Shown piece by piece: positions 17,415-25,248 of a stretch of 64,000 nucleotides of DNA. The stretch is from the NCBI GenBank assembly GCA_964567755.1, contig CAZMNW010000025.1, positions 62,001 through 126,000 of the forward strand, given 5' to 3'. This DNA comes from DASRJW01 sp964567755. Its GTDB lineage: Bacteria > Krumholzibacteriota > Krumholzibacteriia > G020349025. Position 1 is the first letter of the stretch. Each line of letters begins with the position of its first letter. The translations under genes were made by a program, and so were the position numbers. The notes beneath the pieces are model-generated. The model ran no database searches. It was not told where the DNA came from and saw nothing but the letters and a program-made list of their open reading frames with translations.

Positions 17415-18218
17415 ATGACCCGCACGATTCTTGTCGCACTCCTCGTATGCGGCTTCGACGCGGCGCCGGCTTCTCCCGTGCACCCCGTACGTCTGCACCC
17501 CAGGTTCGAAACGTGGGCCCGCACCGGCACCAGCCGCGGCGAATTCCGGCCCGCGTCCGCTGGTCTCGTGGACAGCGCGTTCACCTGCTTCGAGGCCGCA
17601 TCGCTGGTCTCGGCCATCAACCCCGGGTGTTTCATCACTTTTTCACCACCGCAACCCGGTGACTGCTCGACAAACACAGGGCATTTTCTTCTGCAGGCGA
17701 TCACGCCCACTCTCGCGATCTCGCATCACCTGCGCGGCTTTTCCTTTCGCAGCAACGACGGCGCCACCGTCTTCCCCAGCGCCGGAGCCATCCTGTCGAG
17801 GCTCGATGAGCAGGGCAATGTTCGTCTCCCGGATCAGAGTCAGTTGGCCACGCTGCAGGCGCAGCAGGTCGCGAGCACTGCCGACACTTCCTGGGTCTAC
17901 GTCGACCTCGATGCCGCCGGCATCCTCGTGCCCGCTGCTAGCGACGTCGCCATTCTCGTGGCGTTGCAGTTCCCGGACGGTGAACAGCTCACCGCGCTCG
18001 GCAACGGACCGGGAATCGCCGTGGACGCCGACTTGCCGGACAACGATTGCGACTTCTTCACCATCGATGGCGGCGCGACGTGGATGGCGCCGTTCTACGA
18101 TCCGCAGGACCCGCTCGCCACACCACTCGATTGGGGCTTCGTTCTCCGGCTCGAGCCGATCACGCGTGCCGCTTCGGCAACGTGGTCGTCGGTCAAGGTT
18201 CTCTATCGTGCGCCGTGA
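17415..18218 (+). CDS. Secreted protein of unknown function, paralogue B
   Basis: 267 residues, exactly the length of the preceding gene and alignable with it end to end. The short signal peptide is hydrophobic at about 4-12 with likely cleavage after PAS near 20. It keeps the four cysteines shared by both copies (CFE, GCF, GDC, DCD) but lacks the two extra cysteines near the C-terminus of paralogue A, so that pair probably forms a copy-specific disulfide. The start ATG 17415 has no good Shine-Dalgarno of its own, and the gap to the upstream stop is 21 bases, so translation is probably coupled. Function unknown. Confidence 0.78.
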   Translation: MTRTILVALLVCGFDAAPASPVHPVRLHPRFETWARTGTSRGEFRPASAGLVDSAFTCFEAASLVSAINPGCFITFSPPQPGDCSTNTGHFLLQAITPTLAISHHLRGFSFRSNDGATVFPSAGAILSRLDEQGNVRLPDQSQLATLQAQQVASTADTSWVYVDLDAAGILVPAASDVAILVALQFPDGEQLTALGNGPGIAVDADLPDNDCDFFTIDGGATWMAPFYDPQDPLATPLDWGFVLRLEPITRAASATWSSVKVLYRAP

Positions 18219-18254
18219 CCCACGCCTTTCGTGTCAGTTTCGAATGACTGTCAC

Positions 18255-18833
18255 TCAACACGATTCCATCAGTCGCCATTCGTGCAGCGTCTCGTAACGC
18301 GAGCCGCCCGTGGACAGATGGCTGCGCACGAACCCCACACGCGGATGGGAGACGGGAGCGCCAGCCCAGGAGACTGGGATCGACAGCTTCTCACGCAGAG
18401 GTTCGGAGAGCCTGATGCGCTCCTCCCGCACCCTCCCGAGCGTGAGATGAGGCGCGAAGCGTTTGTCGTCGACCTCCAACCCGGCGGCTCGGACGGCAGC
18501 ACGGACGGCCTGTGCCAGAATTTCCAGGGTCCCTTGCGCTTCGTTCACCCCGATCCAGATCACGCGTGGATGGCTTCGGCTCGGGAAAGCGCCCAGGCCA
18601 CTGAGCACCAGCCTCGGCGCAGACTTCGCGCGGAGACCGCCCTCGAGGGCCGTTTCCACGGCCCATCGCGCCGTTTCCCCGACTTCCCCCAGAAACGCGA
18701 GCGTGAGGTGAAAGGCCTGCGGCCCGACCCAGCGCACCTCGGAGCGAGTGTCCGCCCTGCGAAGTCGGTCTTGAGTCTCTTTCACCGCGGCCAAGAGACT
18801 GGGCTCCAGGTGCAGGGCAACGAAAAGTCGCAA
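18255..18833 (-). CDS. thpR: RNA 2',3'-cyclic phosphodiesterase (2'-5' RNA ligase family)
   Basis: 192 residues, normal for ThpR/LigT. Two catalytic HxTx motifs are present: His42-Leu-Thr44 in FHLTLAFLG and His129-Leu-Thr131 in FAPHLTLGRV. The opening RLFVAL is typical. It hydrolyses 2',3'-cyclic phosphate RNA ends in the cytoplasm. The start is TTG 18833, chosen because AAGGAG (18841-18846) sits 7 bases upstream; the ATG at 18840 is out of frame. It is divergent from the ArsR-methyltransferase gene and convergent with the secreted paralogues. Confidence 0.93.
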   Translation of the reverse strand: MRLFVALHLEPSLLAAVKETQDRLRRADTRSEVRWVGPQAFHLTLAFLGEVGETARWAVETALEGGLRAKSAPRLVLSGLGAFPSRSHPRVIWIGVNEAQGTLEILAQAVRAAVRAAGLEVDDKRFAPHLTLGRVREERIRLSEPLREKLSIPVSWAGAPVSHPRVGFVRSHLSTGGSRYETLHEWRLMESC

Positions 18834-18892
18834 ATCTCATCTCCTTCGGACCCCAAATCCTATGACACGAAGCCGGTGCTCGTGGCCCAGGC

Positions 18893-18920
18893 TTGACGTC
18901 AGGACTTAAATTCGTATATT
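18893..18920 (+). promoter_or_regulatory. Promoter/operator of the ArsR-ahcY unit
   Basis: TTGACG (18893-18898) and TATATT (18915-18920) with a 16-base spacer make a good sigma70-type promoter. Transcription would start around 18927, at or within the first codons of the regulator (ATG 18926 or 18932), giving a leaderless or nearly leaderless mRNA. The AT-rich stretch 18906-18932, with the palindrome CATATG, is a plausible ArsR operator for autoregulation. Confidence 0.6.
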
Positions 18921-18931
18921 TACATATGCTA

Positions 18932-19978
18932 ATGGACTCAACGTCCGCACTCGCGCTGCTGTTCAAAGCCATGGCGGACCCATCCAGGCTGCGGCTCTTG
19001 CGTCTTCTGGACGGGAACGAGCTCCGAGTGCAGGAGTTGGTCGAGGTCCTCGGCTTGACGCAACCCACGGTGTCGCACCACCTGGGGATCATGCTCCGAG
19101 CCGGGCTCCTGCGCCGCCGCCGGGAAGGGAGCTGGACCTTCTACGGTGTGGATTGGGAATCGGGTCGCTTGTCGCAGGCGGGGCTCGGCGAATCCGTTCG
19201 CAGTTGCCTGCAAGAGACGGCACTTGGCCCGGAAGAGCTCGACAGGCTGGAGCGCTGCCTGGAAGCACGCGCCGCGCGCAGCCGGGAGTTCTACTCCCGC
19301 ATGGCGCCGCAATGGGAGGGGCTGCGTGCGGGTCTCGAAATCGAGGGACTGCAGCTGCGTCTCTTGGGCGGTGTCCTGCCGGGCACTCTCGACATCGTGG
19401 ATGCAGGCACCGGAACGGGAGCGTTGCTGCCCGCTCTCGCCAGCGCGGCGCGCCAGCTGATCGGCGTCGACCAGTCGCCGGAGATGCTGGCCGAAGCCCA
19501 GCGCCGTCTCGCGGCCGCACAACTGCGCGGTGTGCGATTGCTGCGCGCCGACATCGGGCAGCTGCCGTTCGCCGATCGTTCGGTCGATGCGGTGTGTTCC
19601 ACACTCGCACTGCATCACGCCGCTCGGCCGGCAGCCGTCGTTGCCGAGTTCGCGCGCGTCGTGCGTCCCGGGGGCGCCGTCGTGCTGAGCGACCTCGTCG
19701 AACATGGCGAGGAGTGGATGCGCAGCGAGTTCGCGCATGCGTGGCTCGGGTTCGCCGAGGATGCGGTGGCCAGATGGTGTCGTTCCGGAGGGCTCGGCGA
19801 CATCACGTCCAGTCGCTTGCGCCGCCGTCGTTCCGGGACGGGACGCGTGCTGCCGGATCTTTTTGTGCTCTGCGCGCGCAAGCCCACGAGTTCCGGCGCC
19901 GCCGAACCCGTGTTCACATCGACAGGACCACACAAAAACGCGAGGGAAGACGATGAACCACAAGATCGCCAATCCTGA
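18932..19978 (+). CDS. ArsR-type regulator fused to SAM methyltransferase
   Basis: 348 residues. Residues 3-75 are an ArsR winged helix (FKAMADPSRLRLLRLL, then recognition helix LTQPTVSHHLGIM). After a linker, residues about 125-300 are a class I methyltransferase with motif I VDAGTGTGALLP, DQSPEML and LPFADRSVDAVCSTLALHH. No metal-binding cysteine pair is seen in the HTH part. The 3' end overlaps ahcY by 26 bases. ArsR-family regulators linked to SAH hydrolase (SahR type) sense S-adenosylhomocysteine; here the methyltransferase-like domain could be the SAM/SAH sensor. That is inference from context. ATG 18926 is an alternative start; neither has a ribosome site. Confidence 0.87.
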   Translation: MDSTSALALLFKAMADPSRLRLLRLLDGNELRVQELVEVLGLTQPTVSHHLGIMLRAGLLRRRREGSWTFYGVDWESGRLSQAGLGESVRSCLQETALGPEELDRLERCLEARAARSREFYSRMAPQWEGLRAGLEIEGLQLRLLGGVLPGTLDIVDAGTGTGALLPALASAARQLIGVDQSPEMLAEAQRRLAAAQLRGVRLLRADIGQLPFADRSVDAVCSTLALHHAARPAAVVAEFARVVRPGGAVVLSDLVEHGEEWMRSEFAHAWLGFAEDAVARWCRSGGLGDITSSRLRRRRSGTGRVLPDLFVLCARKPTSSGAAEPVFTSTGPHKNAREDDEPQDRQS

Positions 19979-21206
19979 TCTGGCCGAGCTCGGCCGCCGC
20001 CGCATCGAATGGGCCGAATCGCGCATGCCGGTGATGATGGCCCTGCGCCGGCGCACGCAAGAGACCAAGCCGTTGCGCGGCATGCGCGTCGCCGGTTGTT
20101 TGCACGTGACCAAGGAAACTGCCGTTCTGGTGCGCGCGCTCCGCGCCGCCGGCGCCGAGGTGTCATGGAGCGGCTGCAACCCACTGTCGACGCAGGACGA
20201 CGTGGCCGCCGCTCTCGCGGCCGAAGGCACCTCGATCTTCGCCTGGAACGGGATGAACACCGACGAGTTCTACTGGTGCATCCGCAAGACGCTTGAAATG
20301 CAACCGACTCTGACCTTGGATGACGGCGCCGACCTCATCTTCACCGTGCACCACGAGCGCAAGGACCTCGCCAAGCAAATCCTTGGCGGCACCGAGGAAA
20401 CGACGACCGGCGTGCATCGTTTGCGCGCCATGGCCGGTGACGGCGCTCTCCTCTACCCGGTGATCGCGGTCAACGATGCTGAAACCAAGTGGGACTTCGA
20501 CAACGTCTTCGGCACCGGGCAGTCCTCCATCGACGGCATCCTGCGCGCGACCAGCGTGCTGCTGGCGGGCAAGCATTTCGTCGTCGCCGGCTTCGGTCAC
20601 TGTGGACGCGGCGTGGCGATGCGCGCCCGCGGCATGGGAGCCCAGGTCATCGTCACCGAGGTGAGCCCGACCGCGGCGCTGAAAGCGTTGCTGGAGGGTT
20701 TCGCGGTCATGCCGATGGAACAGGCGGCGCGCATCGGCGACATCTTCATCACCGCCACTGGCATGCGGGACGTCGTGCGCGACAAACACTTCGCGCTGAT
20801 GAAGGATGGTGCCATCATCTGCAACACGGGGCACTATGATGTCGAGCTCAACTTGAACGAACTGGCGGCAATGGCGCGCTCGGTACGCGAGGTCCGCGCC
20901 AACAACGAAGAGTACACGCTGCCGGATGGCAGGCGGATCTATGTGCTCGCCAAGGGCCGCCTGGTGAACCTCGCCGCAGCCGAAGGCCACCCGTCGGAAG
21001 TCATGGACATGTCCTTCGCCAATCAGTTCATGTCGATGCTGCGACTGTGCGCCGAGGGTTCGACCCTCGAGCACAAGGTGTATGATATCAGCGCCGCTCA
21101 GGACGCAGAAATCGCGCGCTTGAAGCTCGAGACGATGGGCCTGGACATCGACACGCTCACACCCGAGCAAGTGCGTTACGCCACCGACTACTCCGCCGGC
21201 ACCTGA
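19953..21206 (+). CDS. ahcY: Adenosylhomocysteinase
   Basis: 417 residues, the shorter form without the roughly 40-residue insert of eukaryotic and many proteobacterial enzymes. It splits S-adenosylhomocysteine into adenosine and homocysteine with bound NAD. Seen: CLHVTKETAVL, GCNPLSTQDD, DDGADL, the NAD loop VVAGFGHCGRGVA, and the C-terminal DMSFANQF. Its ATG 19953 has GAGGGA 7 bases upstream and lies inside the end of the regulator gene, so the two are translationally coupled. It maintains methylation by removing the product inhibitor of SAM enzymes. Confidence 0.97.
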   Translation: MNHKIANPDLAELGRRRIEWAESRMPVMMALRRRTQETKPLRGMRVAGCLHVTKETAVLVRALRAAGAEVSWSGCNPLSTQDDVAAALAAEGTSIFAWNGMNTDEFYWCIRKTLEMQPTLTLDDGADLIFTVHHERKDLAKQILGGTEETTTGVHRLRAMAGDGALLYPVIAVNDAETKWDFDNVFGTGQSSIDGILRATSVLLAGKHFVVAGFGHCGRGVAMRARGMGAQVIVTEVSPTAALKALLEGFAVMPMEQAARIGDIFITATGMRDVVRDKHFALMKDGAIICNTGHYDVELNLNELAAMARSVREVRANNEEYTLPDGRRIYVLAKGRLVNLAAAEGHPSEVMDMSFANQFMSMLRLCAEGSTLEHKVYDISAAQDAEIARLKLETMGLDIDTLTPEQVRYATDYSAGT

Positions 21207-21230
21207 ACGGGCGCCGGCGCTGGGGCCGCC

Positions 21231-21992
21231 ATGAGGGACGGACACGAACGCCCGCAGGCACCCATGCTGCTGCGCTTGGTCGCCTTCGCGCTCGACGGCA
21301 TGTTCGCGTTGGTGACCGTGTTCGTGTTGCGGCTGGGGTTCTCGGATGCGGGCACGACGCCTTGGGAAACGGCGCGCGCGCCATTGGACGTGCGCGTCTG
21401 GGGGGCGGTGGCACTGTTGTTGGTGTTGCGCGACGTCGTCTTCTTCGCCAGCCCGGCGAAGTGGCTGCTGTGTCTGCGTCTCGAACAGCCCAGTGGCAAG
21501 CTGCTGCCTTTCACGCAGCGCTTGTGGCGCGCACCATGGTCGGTGCTGCCCTGGGCGCTGGCACCACAACGGTGGCAGCAGCGACAGGGATGGCGGGTGC
21601 GAGCGTACATCCCCAGCCGTTTCGGGCTGGCGCTGCGCACGGTGTGTACCGTCGGTGCGGCGCTAGCCAGCGCCGGCTGGGCGATGGTGACCTTGCAACC
21701 CAGTATTCCCAACCCCGCCGCCGAAAGTCTGGTGGCAAGTCTCGTCCACGACGACGTGCAGCTGCGGCGGACCCTCGGAGAACCGGTCGTCGCCGACATT
21801 CGCAGCATCGCGCGGCGCGGTGAGGTGTGGACAGCCGCCACGGCCAGTTTTGAGCTGCGACTCCAGGGCTCGCGGGCGCGCCAGCAGATGCGGGTGCACG
21901 CGCGTCGCGTCGACGGTGCATGGGCCATCGAAGAACTGAGCGAGATCGAGATCTTGTCCATGCGCGACAGCGCCCAGGTGGCGGAACGTTGA
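21231..21992 (+). CDS. RDD-like membrane protein with Coa1-like domain
   Basis: 253 residues. The first 175 resemble the RDD family: an opening LLRLVAFALDGMFAL with Arg and Asp in the first helix, a second helix (about 58-78), and a basic loop with FTQRLWRAPW. A final helix near 140-165 leads to a C-terminal 80-residue extracytoplasmic domain (LVHDDVQLRRTLGEPVVADI...) that looks like the Coa1/TIM21-like cytochrome oxidase assembly fold. The start ATG 21231 is 24 bases after ahcY, so it may be read through. Role in membrane protein or oxidase assembly is a guess. Confidence 0.6.
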   Translation: MRDGHERPQAPMLLRLVAFALDGMFALVTVFVLRLGFSDAGTTPWETARAPLDVRVWGAVALLLVLRDVVFFASPAKWLLCLRLEQPSGKLLPFTQRLWRAPWSVLPWALAPQRWQQRQGWRVRAYIPSRFGLALRTVCTVGAALASAGWAMVTLQPSIPNPAAESLVASLVHDDVQLRRTLGEPVVADIRSIARRGEVWTAATASFELRLQGSRARQQMRVHARRVDGAWAIEELSEIEILSMRDSAQVAER

Positions 21993-22111
21993 TGAACGAG
22001 CCACCCCGTTGCGGGCACTGGCGCCTTCCCCTATCTTCCCTGCGACACTGACGCCACGGGGAAAAGGTGCTCCACGCACGCCACGACTCCGCCGACCAGG
22101 AGGATCCGCCG

Positions 22112-22441
22112 ATGAGCCAGCAGGTGGGAACGGCAACCGACGCGAACTTCAAGTCCGAGGTCGAGGATTCGACCGTGCCGACGCTGGTGGATTTTTGGGC
22201 CCCCTGGTGTGGACCGTGCCGCGCCATCGCTCCCATCGTCGAAGAACTGGCGCGCGACTTCTCCGGCCGGCTCAAGGTCATGAAAATGAACGTCGACGAG
22301 AACCCGCAGATCCCGATGAATCTGCACGTGACCGGAATTCCCACAGTGCTGTTGTTCAAGAACGGTCAGATCGTCGATCAGGCCGTGGGCAGCGCGCCGA
22401 AGCGGATGTTCGTCGACATGATCGAGAAGCATCTCGATTGA
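22112..22441 (+). CDS. trxA: Thioredoxin
   Basis: 109 residues, canonical thioredoxin. The active site WCGPC lies in VDFWAPWCGPCRAIAPI, and the cis-proline segment is GIPTVLLFKNG. It is a general cytoplasmic dithiol reductase. ATG 22112 has AGGAGG 8 bases upstream; ATG at 22067 would add an atypical 15-residue extension over the ribosome site and is rejected. The last codons and stop are duplicated just downstream (see the repeat entry). Confidence 0.97.
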   Translation: MSQQVGTATDANFKSEVEDSTVPTLVDFWAPWCGPCRAIAPIVEELARDFSGRLKVMKMNVDENPQIPMNLHVTGIPTVLLFKNGQIVDQAVGSAPKRMFVDMIEKHLD

Positions 22442-22463
22442 ACGGCAAGCAGCTCGATTGAAC
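22427..22463. repeat. Short tandem duplication of the thioredoxin 3' end
   Basis: Two 17-base copies (22427-22443 and 22447-22463) differ at one base and repeat every 20 bases. Each encodes Lys-(His/Gln)-Leu-Asp-stop. The second copy is beyond the true stop and out of frame with it. Confidence 0.8.
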
Positions 22464-22483
22464 TGAACTGTTGTGGCGCTTGG

Positions 22484-23443
22484 TCAGGGTGACGGCGGCG
22501 ATTGCGGCGCCGCGAACTTGTAGGTGAGACGCACCACTCCGGGCTCGGCGAATCCCGTGCGCTCGGCGGGGCGATACTTCGAGTTGCGCGCCGCGGCCAA
22601 CGCCGGCTCCTCGAAGATGCGCGCGGTCGACCTTTCCACCCGCGCCCCCAACACCTCGCCGATCCGCCCCACATCGACGACGATCGTCACCTCGCCCGAT
22701 TCGGTGGCCGCCGGCGGATACTGCGCCTGTTCTTGTTCCAGGACGGCGGCAGGCTTGAAGTCGGCATCGGCTGCCGAAGGCGCCTGCGTCTGTCCTTCCG
22801 GCCTCTGCCCGAGCCTGGCCAGCCGGCTCTTGTCTTTGTCGTCGAGGTTCTGTCCTAGACGTGGCACCGTATGGCGACCGCGCTCGCTGCGTTCGAGCAC
22901 TTGGAAGAGCGCCGTGCGGCCCCGCCACACCCGCGGCGCGCTCCAGCCGCTGTCTGGAATTGCCGCGATCTGGGCGCGAATGCCCGCTTCGAGCTCGTCC
23001 AAGGCGTATTCGCGCCGGCTCTCCTCCACCTTCTGAATGCCGAGCGTCTTCGTCGCCATCTCGAGACTCTGACCCTGCTGCAACAACCGCTGGAGCTCCG
23101 GCACGAGCTGCGGATCCTCGATCAGGATTTGACGGCAGCGCACGACCACGACCACATCGGTGCTGTCGATGTCGACAGGTGCCACGGTTTCGAGCGGCGT
23201 CCCGGCCGCGAGGCTCTCCGCCGGCGCCGCTTGCGGCGCGATCGGGCTCGGCGCGACCGGTGCGTCCTCGAGCAGCCAGGGGTCCAACGGATCGGCGGGA
23301 GGTTGGACGCGGCCAGCCCAACGCCGCGGATTCGAATCCGGCGTGGGCGGGGTTTGCTGTGCATGCGTGACGATCGCGCACAGTGCGATCAGGAAAGGCA
23401 ACGGCGCCGCGACGGCGTTCCTTGGCGACGCGCGCACCTGCAT
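22484..23443 (-). CDS. Exported parvulin-like/TonB C-terminal protein
   Basis: 319 residues. Signal peptide at residues 1-28 (PFLIALCAIVTHA) followed by a proline-rich stretch. Residues about 105-200 resemble a degenerate PpiC rotamase: RQILIEDPQLVPELQRLLQQG and WSAPRVWRGRTALFQVLER. The last 75 residues match a TonB C-terminal domain (VTIVVDVGRIGEVLGARVERS...AAARNSKYRPAERTG). Energy-coupling TonB proteins have an uncleaved anchor, whereas this signal ends in THA-Q and may be cleaved, so it may be a periplasmic or outer-membrane-associated TonB-fold protein. It starts 22 bases after the cysteine desulfurase. The parvulin part is less certain than the TonB part. Confidence 0.65.
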   Translation of the reverse strand: MQVRASPRNAVAAPLPFLIALCAIVTHAQQTPPTPDSNPRRWAGRVQPPADPLDPWLLEDAPVAPSPIAPQAAPAESLAAGTPLETVAPVDIDSTDVVVVVRCRQILIEDPQLVPELQRLLQQGQSLEMATKTLGIQKVEESRREYALDELEAGIRAQIAAIPDSGWSAPRVWRGRTALFQVLERSERGRHTVPRLGQNLDDKDKSRLARLGQRPEGQTQAPSAADADFKPAAVLEQEQAQYPPAATESGEVTIVVDVGRIGEVLGARVERSTARIFEEPALAAARNSKYRPAERTGFAEPGVVRLTYKFAAPQSPPSP

Positions 23444-23465
23444 CCTCACTTTGGCATCGCGCCGT

Positions 23466-24659
23466 TCATGCCACTTCTCCCGGCAGCGCACGTGTGGCGT
23501 GGAGCGGCGACGCTGCTTGCAAGCGCTGCACCACCGTGATGACCTTGGCGATCACGTAGTCCACTTCCGCTTCGGTGTTGAAGCGCCCCAGCCCGAAGCG
23601 GATCGAGCTGCGCGCCAATTCATCGGGCACGCCGATGGCGCGCAATACGTGCGACGGCTCTGCATGTTGATTGTCGCATGCCGCGCCCGGCGACACCGCA
23701 ATATCGTTGAGCTGCATGAGGAGCGCTTCCCCTTTGACGCCAGCGAAACCGAGATTGAGGTTGCCGGGCAGGCGCGGCGCGAGCGCGCCGTTCAGGCGCA
23801 CTTCCGGCAACGCGCCCTGCAGCCCGAGTCGCAAACGTTCGCGCAACGCCAGCACGCGCGCAGCGTCCGTCGTCATTGTCGCCGCTCCGATCTCGCAGGC
23901 TTTGCCCAAACCGACGATTGCCGGCACGTTGAGCGTTCCCGAACGCAAGCCACGCTCCTGGCCGCCTCCCGGCGAGCTCGGCTCGAGGTTCCAGTTGTCG
24001 TCGCGGCCGCGCACGTACAGGGCGCCAATGCCCTTCGGTCCGTAAAGCTTGTGCGCCGACATCGCCAGCAGATCCACCCGCAAGGCTTCGACATCGAGCG
24101 GCACCTTGCCAGCTGCTTGCGCCGCGTCGGTGAAGAACAGAATGCCTCGCGGACCGAGGAGCGCACCGATGGCGGCCAAGGGCTGCAAGGTGCCGATCTC
24201 GTTGTTCGCGGCCATGACCGCCACGAGCACGGTGTCCTCGCGCAACGCCGTGGCAATGTCACCGGGCGCGACGATGCCATCCGGCCCCGGAGCGACGACG
24301 CTGATTTCCCAGCCCTCACAAGCGAACTCCTGCAGTACGCCAAGCACGGCCTTGTGCTCGATCGCGGTCGTTATGACATGGCGGCCGCGCTCTCGCCCTG
24401 CGCGCAGCGCTCCACGCACTGCCAAATGGATGGACTCGGTGGCGCCGCTGGTGAAGACGATCTCGCGCGCGGAGGCACCGATCGATGCCGCCACCTGCGC
24501 GCGGGCTCGTTCCACCGCTTCCGCCGCCACCCAGCCGAACGCATGCGCCCGACTGGCGGCGTTGCCGAAGTGCGTGGTCCAGTACGGCAGCATGGCGTCC
24601 CACACTGCCGGATCGATCGGCGTGGTGGCGTGGCAGTCCATGTAGATCGGCAGTTGCAT
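23466..24659 (-). CDS. Cysteine desulfurase
   Basis: 397 residues, NifS/IscS group. It releases sulfur from L-cysteine as an enzyme persulfide for Fe-S clusters or tRNA thiolation. Seen: YMDCHATTPIDP, TSGATES, EHKAVL, the PLP lysine Lys204 in SAHKLYGPKG, RSGTLN, and Cys328 in SPGAACDNQHAEPSHVL. The Cys loop reads ACDNQ instead of the common ACTS or SCAS and is of medium length. ATG 24659 has GGAG 7 bases upstream. No IscU, SufU or tRNA thiolase is adjacent, so the sulfur acceptor is unknown. Confidence 0.93.
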   Translation of the reverse strand: MQLPIYMDCHATTPIDPAVWDAMLPYWTTHFGNAASRAHAFGWVAAEAVERARAQVAASIGASAREIVFTSGATESIHLAVRGALRAGRERGRHVITTAIEHKAVLGVLQEFACEGWEISVVAPGPDGIVAPGDIATALREDTVLVAVMAANNEIGTLQPLAAIGALLGPRGILFFTDAAQAAGKVPLDVEALRVDLLAMSAHKLYGPKGIGALYVRGRDDNWNLEPSSPGGGQERGLRSGTLNVPAIVGLGKACEIGAATMTTDAARVLALRERLRLGLQGALPEVRLNGALAPRLPGNLNLGFAGVKGEALLMQLNDIAVSPGAACDNQHAEPSHVLRAIGVPDELARSSIRFGLGRFNTEAEVDYVIAKVITVVQRLQAASPLHATRALPGEVA

Positions 24660-24765
24660 TTGCGGGCTCCGCCACGACTCGAGCTCGGCCCCAATATAGC
24701 GTTTTCGCCGCAGCCGTGGTGCCGCGGCCAGAGCCAAGATGGAAGAGGAGAAGGGCCGGTGGCGC

Positions 24766-25248
24766 TCAGTCGTCCACCGGCACCACGCGCACGTCGCCGG
24801 TGCCGGACGACACGCGCACGCGGCGCCCATCGACGTGATCGCCTGCATCGAGCGTGATGCTGCCGCCCTCGACCGCACGGCCGCGACCGGTGAAGATCAG
24901 CTGGTCGTTGGTGAACGTCGTGCTCGCCATCGTAATGCCCTGGGGCAGGGGGTAGACCTCGACCGTCTCGCCGTCATCGGCCAGACCGTTGTCATTGGCG
25001 TCGTCGATGAACGCGACTTCGTTGTCGTCGGTGCGGTACTCGAGCACGATCTGATGGTTGCGGCTGCGGGCACGCGCCCGCGCCTCGCGGCACGCCGACG
25101 CCAGCCGGTCGCAGGCGGTAGACATCCGCTGTGTTTCGCGGTAGGAATTGAAGTTGGGAATCGTCGCCGCCACCACGATGCCGATGATGACGATCCCCAC
25201 CATGATCTCGGGGAGCGAGAAGCCCGCATCGCGTGCCGTGACTCTCAT
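24766..25248 (-). CDS. Type IV minor pilin FimT/GspH-like
   Basis: 160 residues. A class III prepilin signal is visible: a short basic leader, then AG/FSLPEIMVGIVIIG with cleavage after Gly9, Phe at +1 and Glu at +5 of the mature protein. The C-terminal half has the GspH/FimT beta pattern (RARSRNHQIVLEYR... and a final VRVVPVDD). ATG 25248 overlaps the stop of the PilX-like gene, so translation is coupled. It is the last of four minor-pilin genes. The assembly machinery (PilB, PilC, PilQ) is not in the window. Confidence 0.87.
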   Translation of the reverse strand: MRVTARDAGFSLPEIMVGIVIIGIVVAATIPNFNSYRETQRMSTACDRLASACREARARARSRNHQIVLEYRTDDNEVAFIDDANDNGLADDGETVEVYPLPQGITMASTTFTNDQLIFTGRGRAVEGGSITLDAGDHVDGRRVRVSSGTGDVRVVPVDD

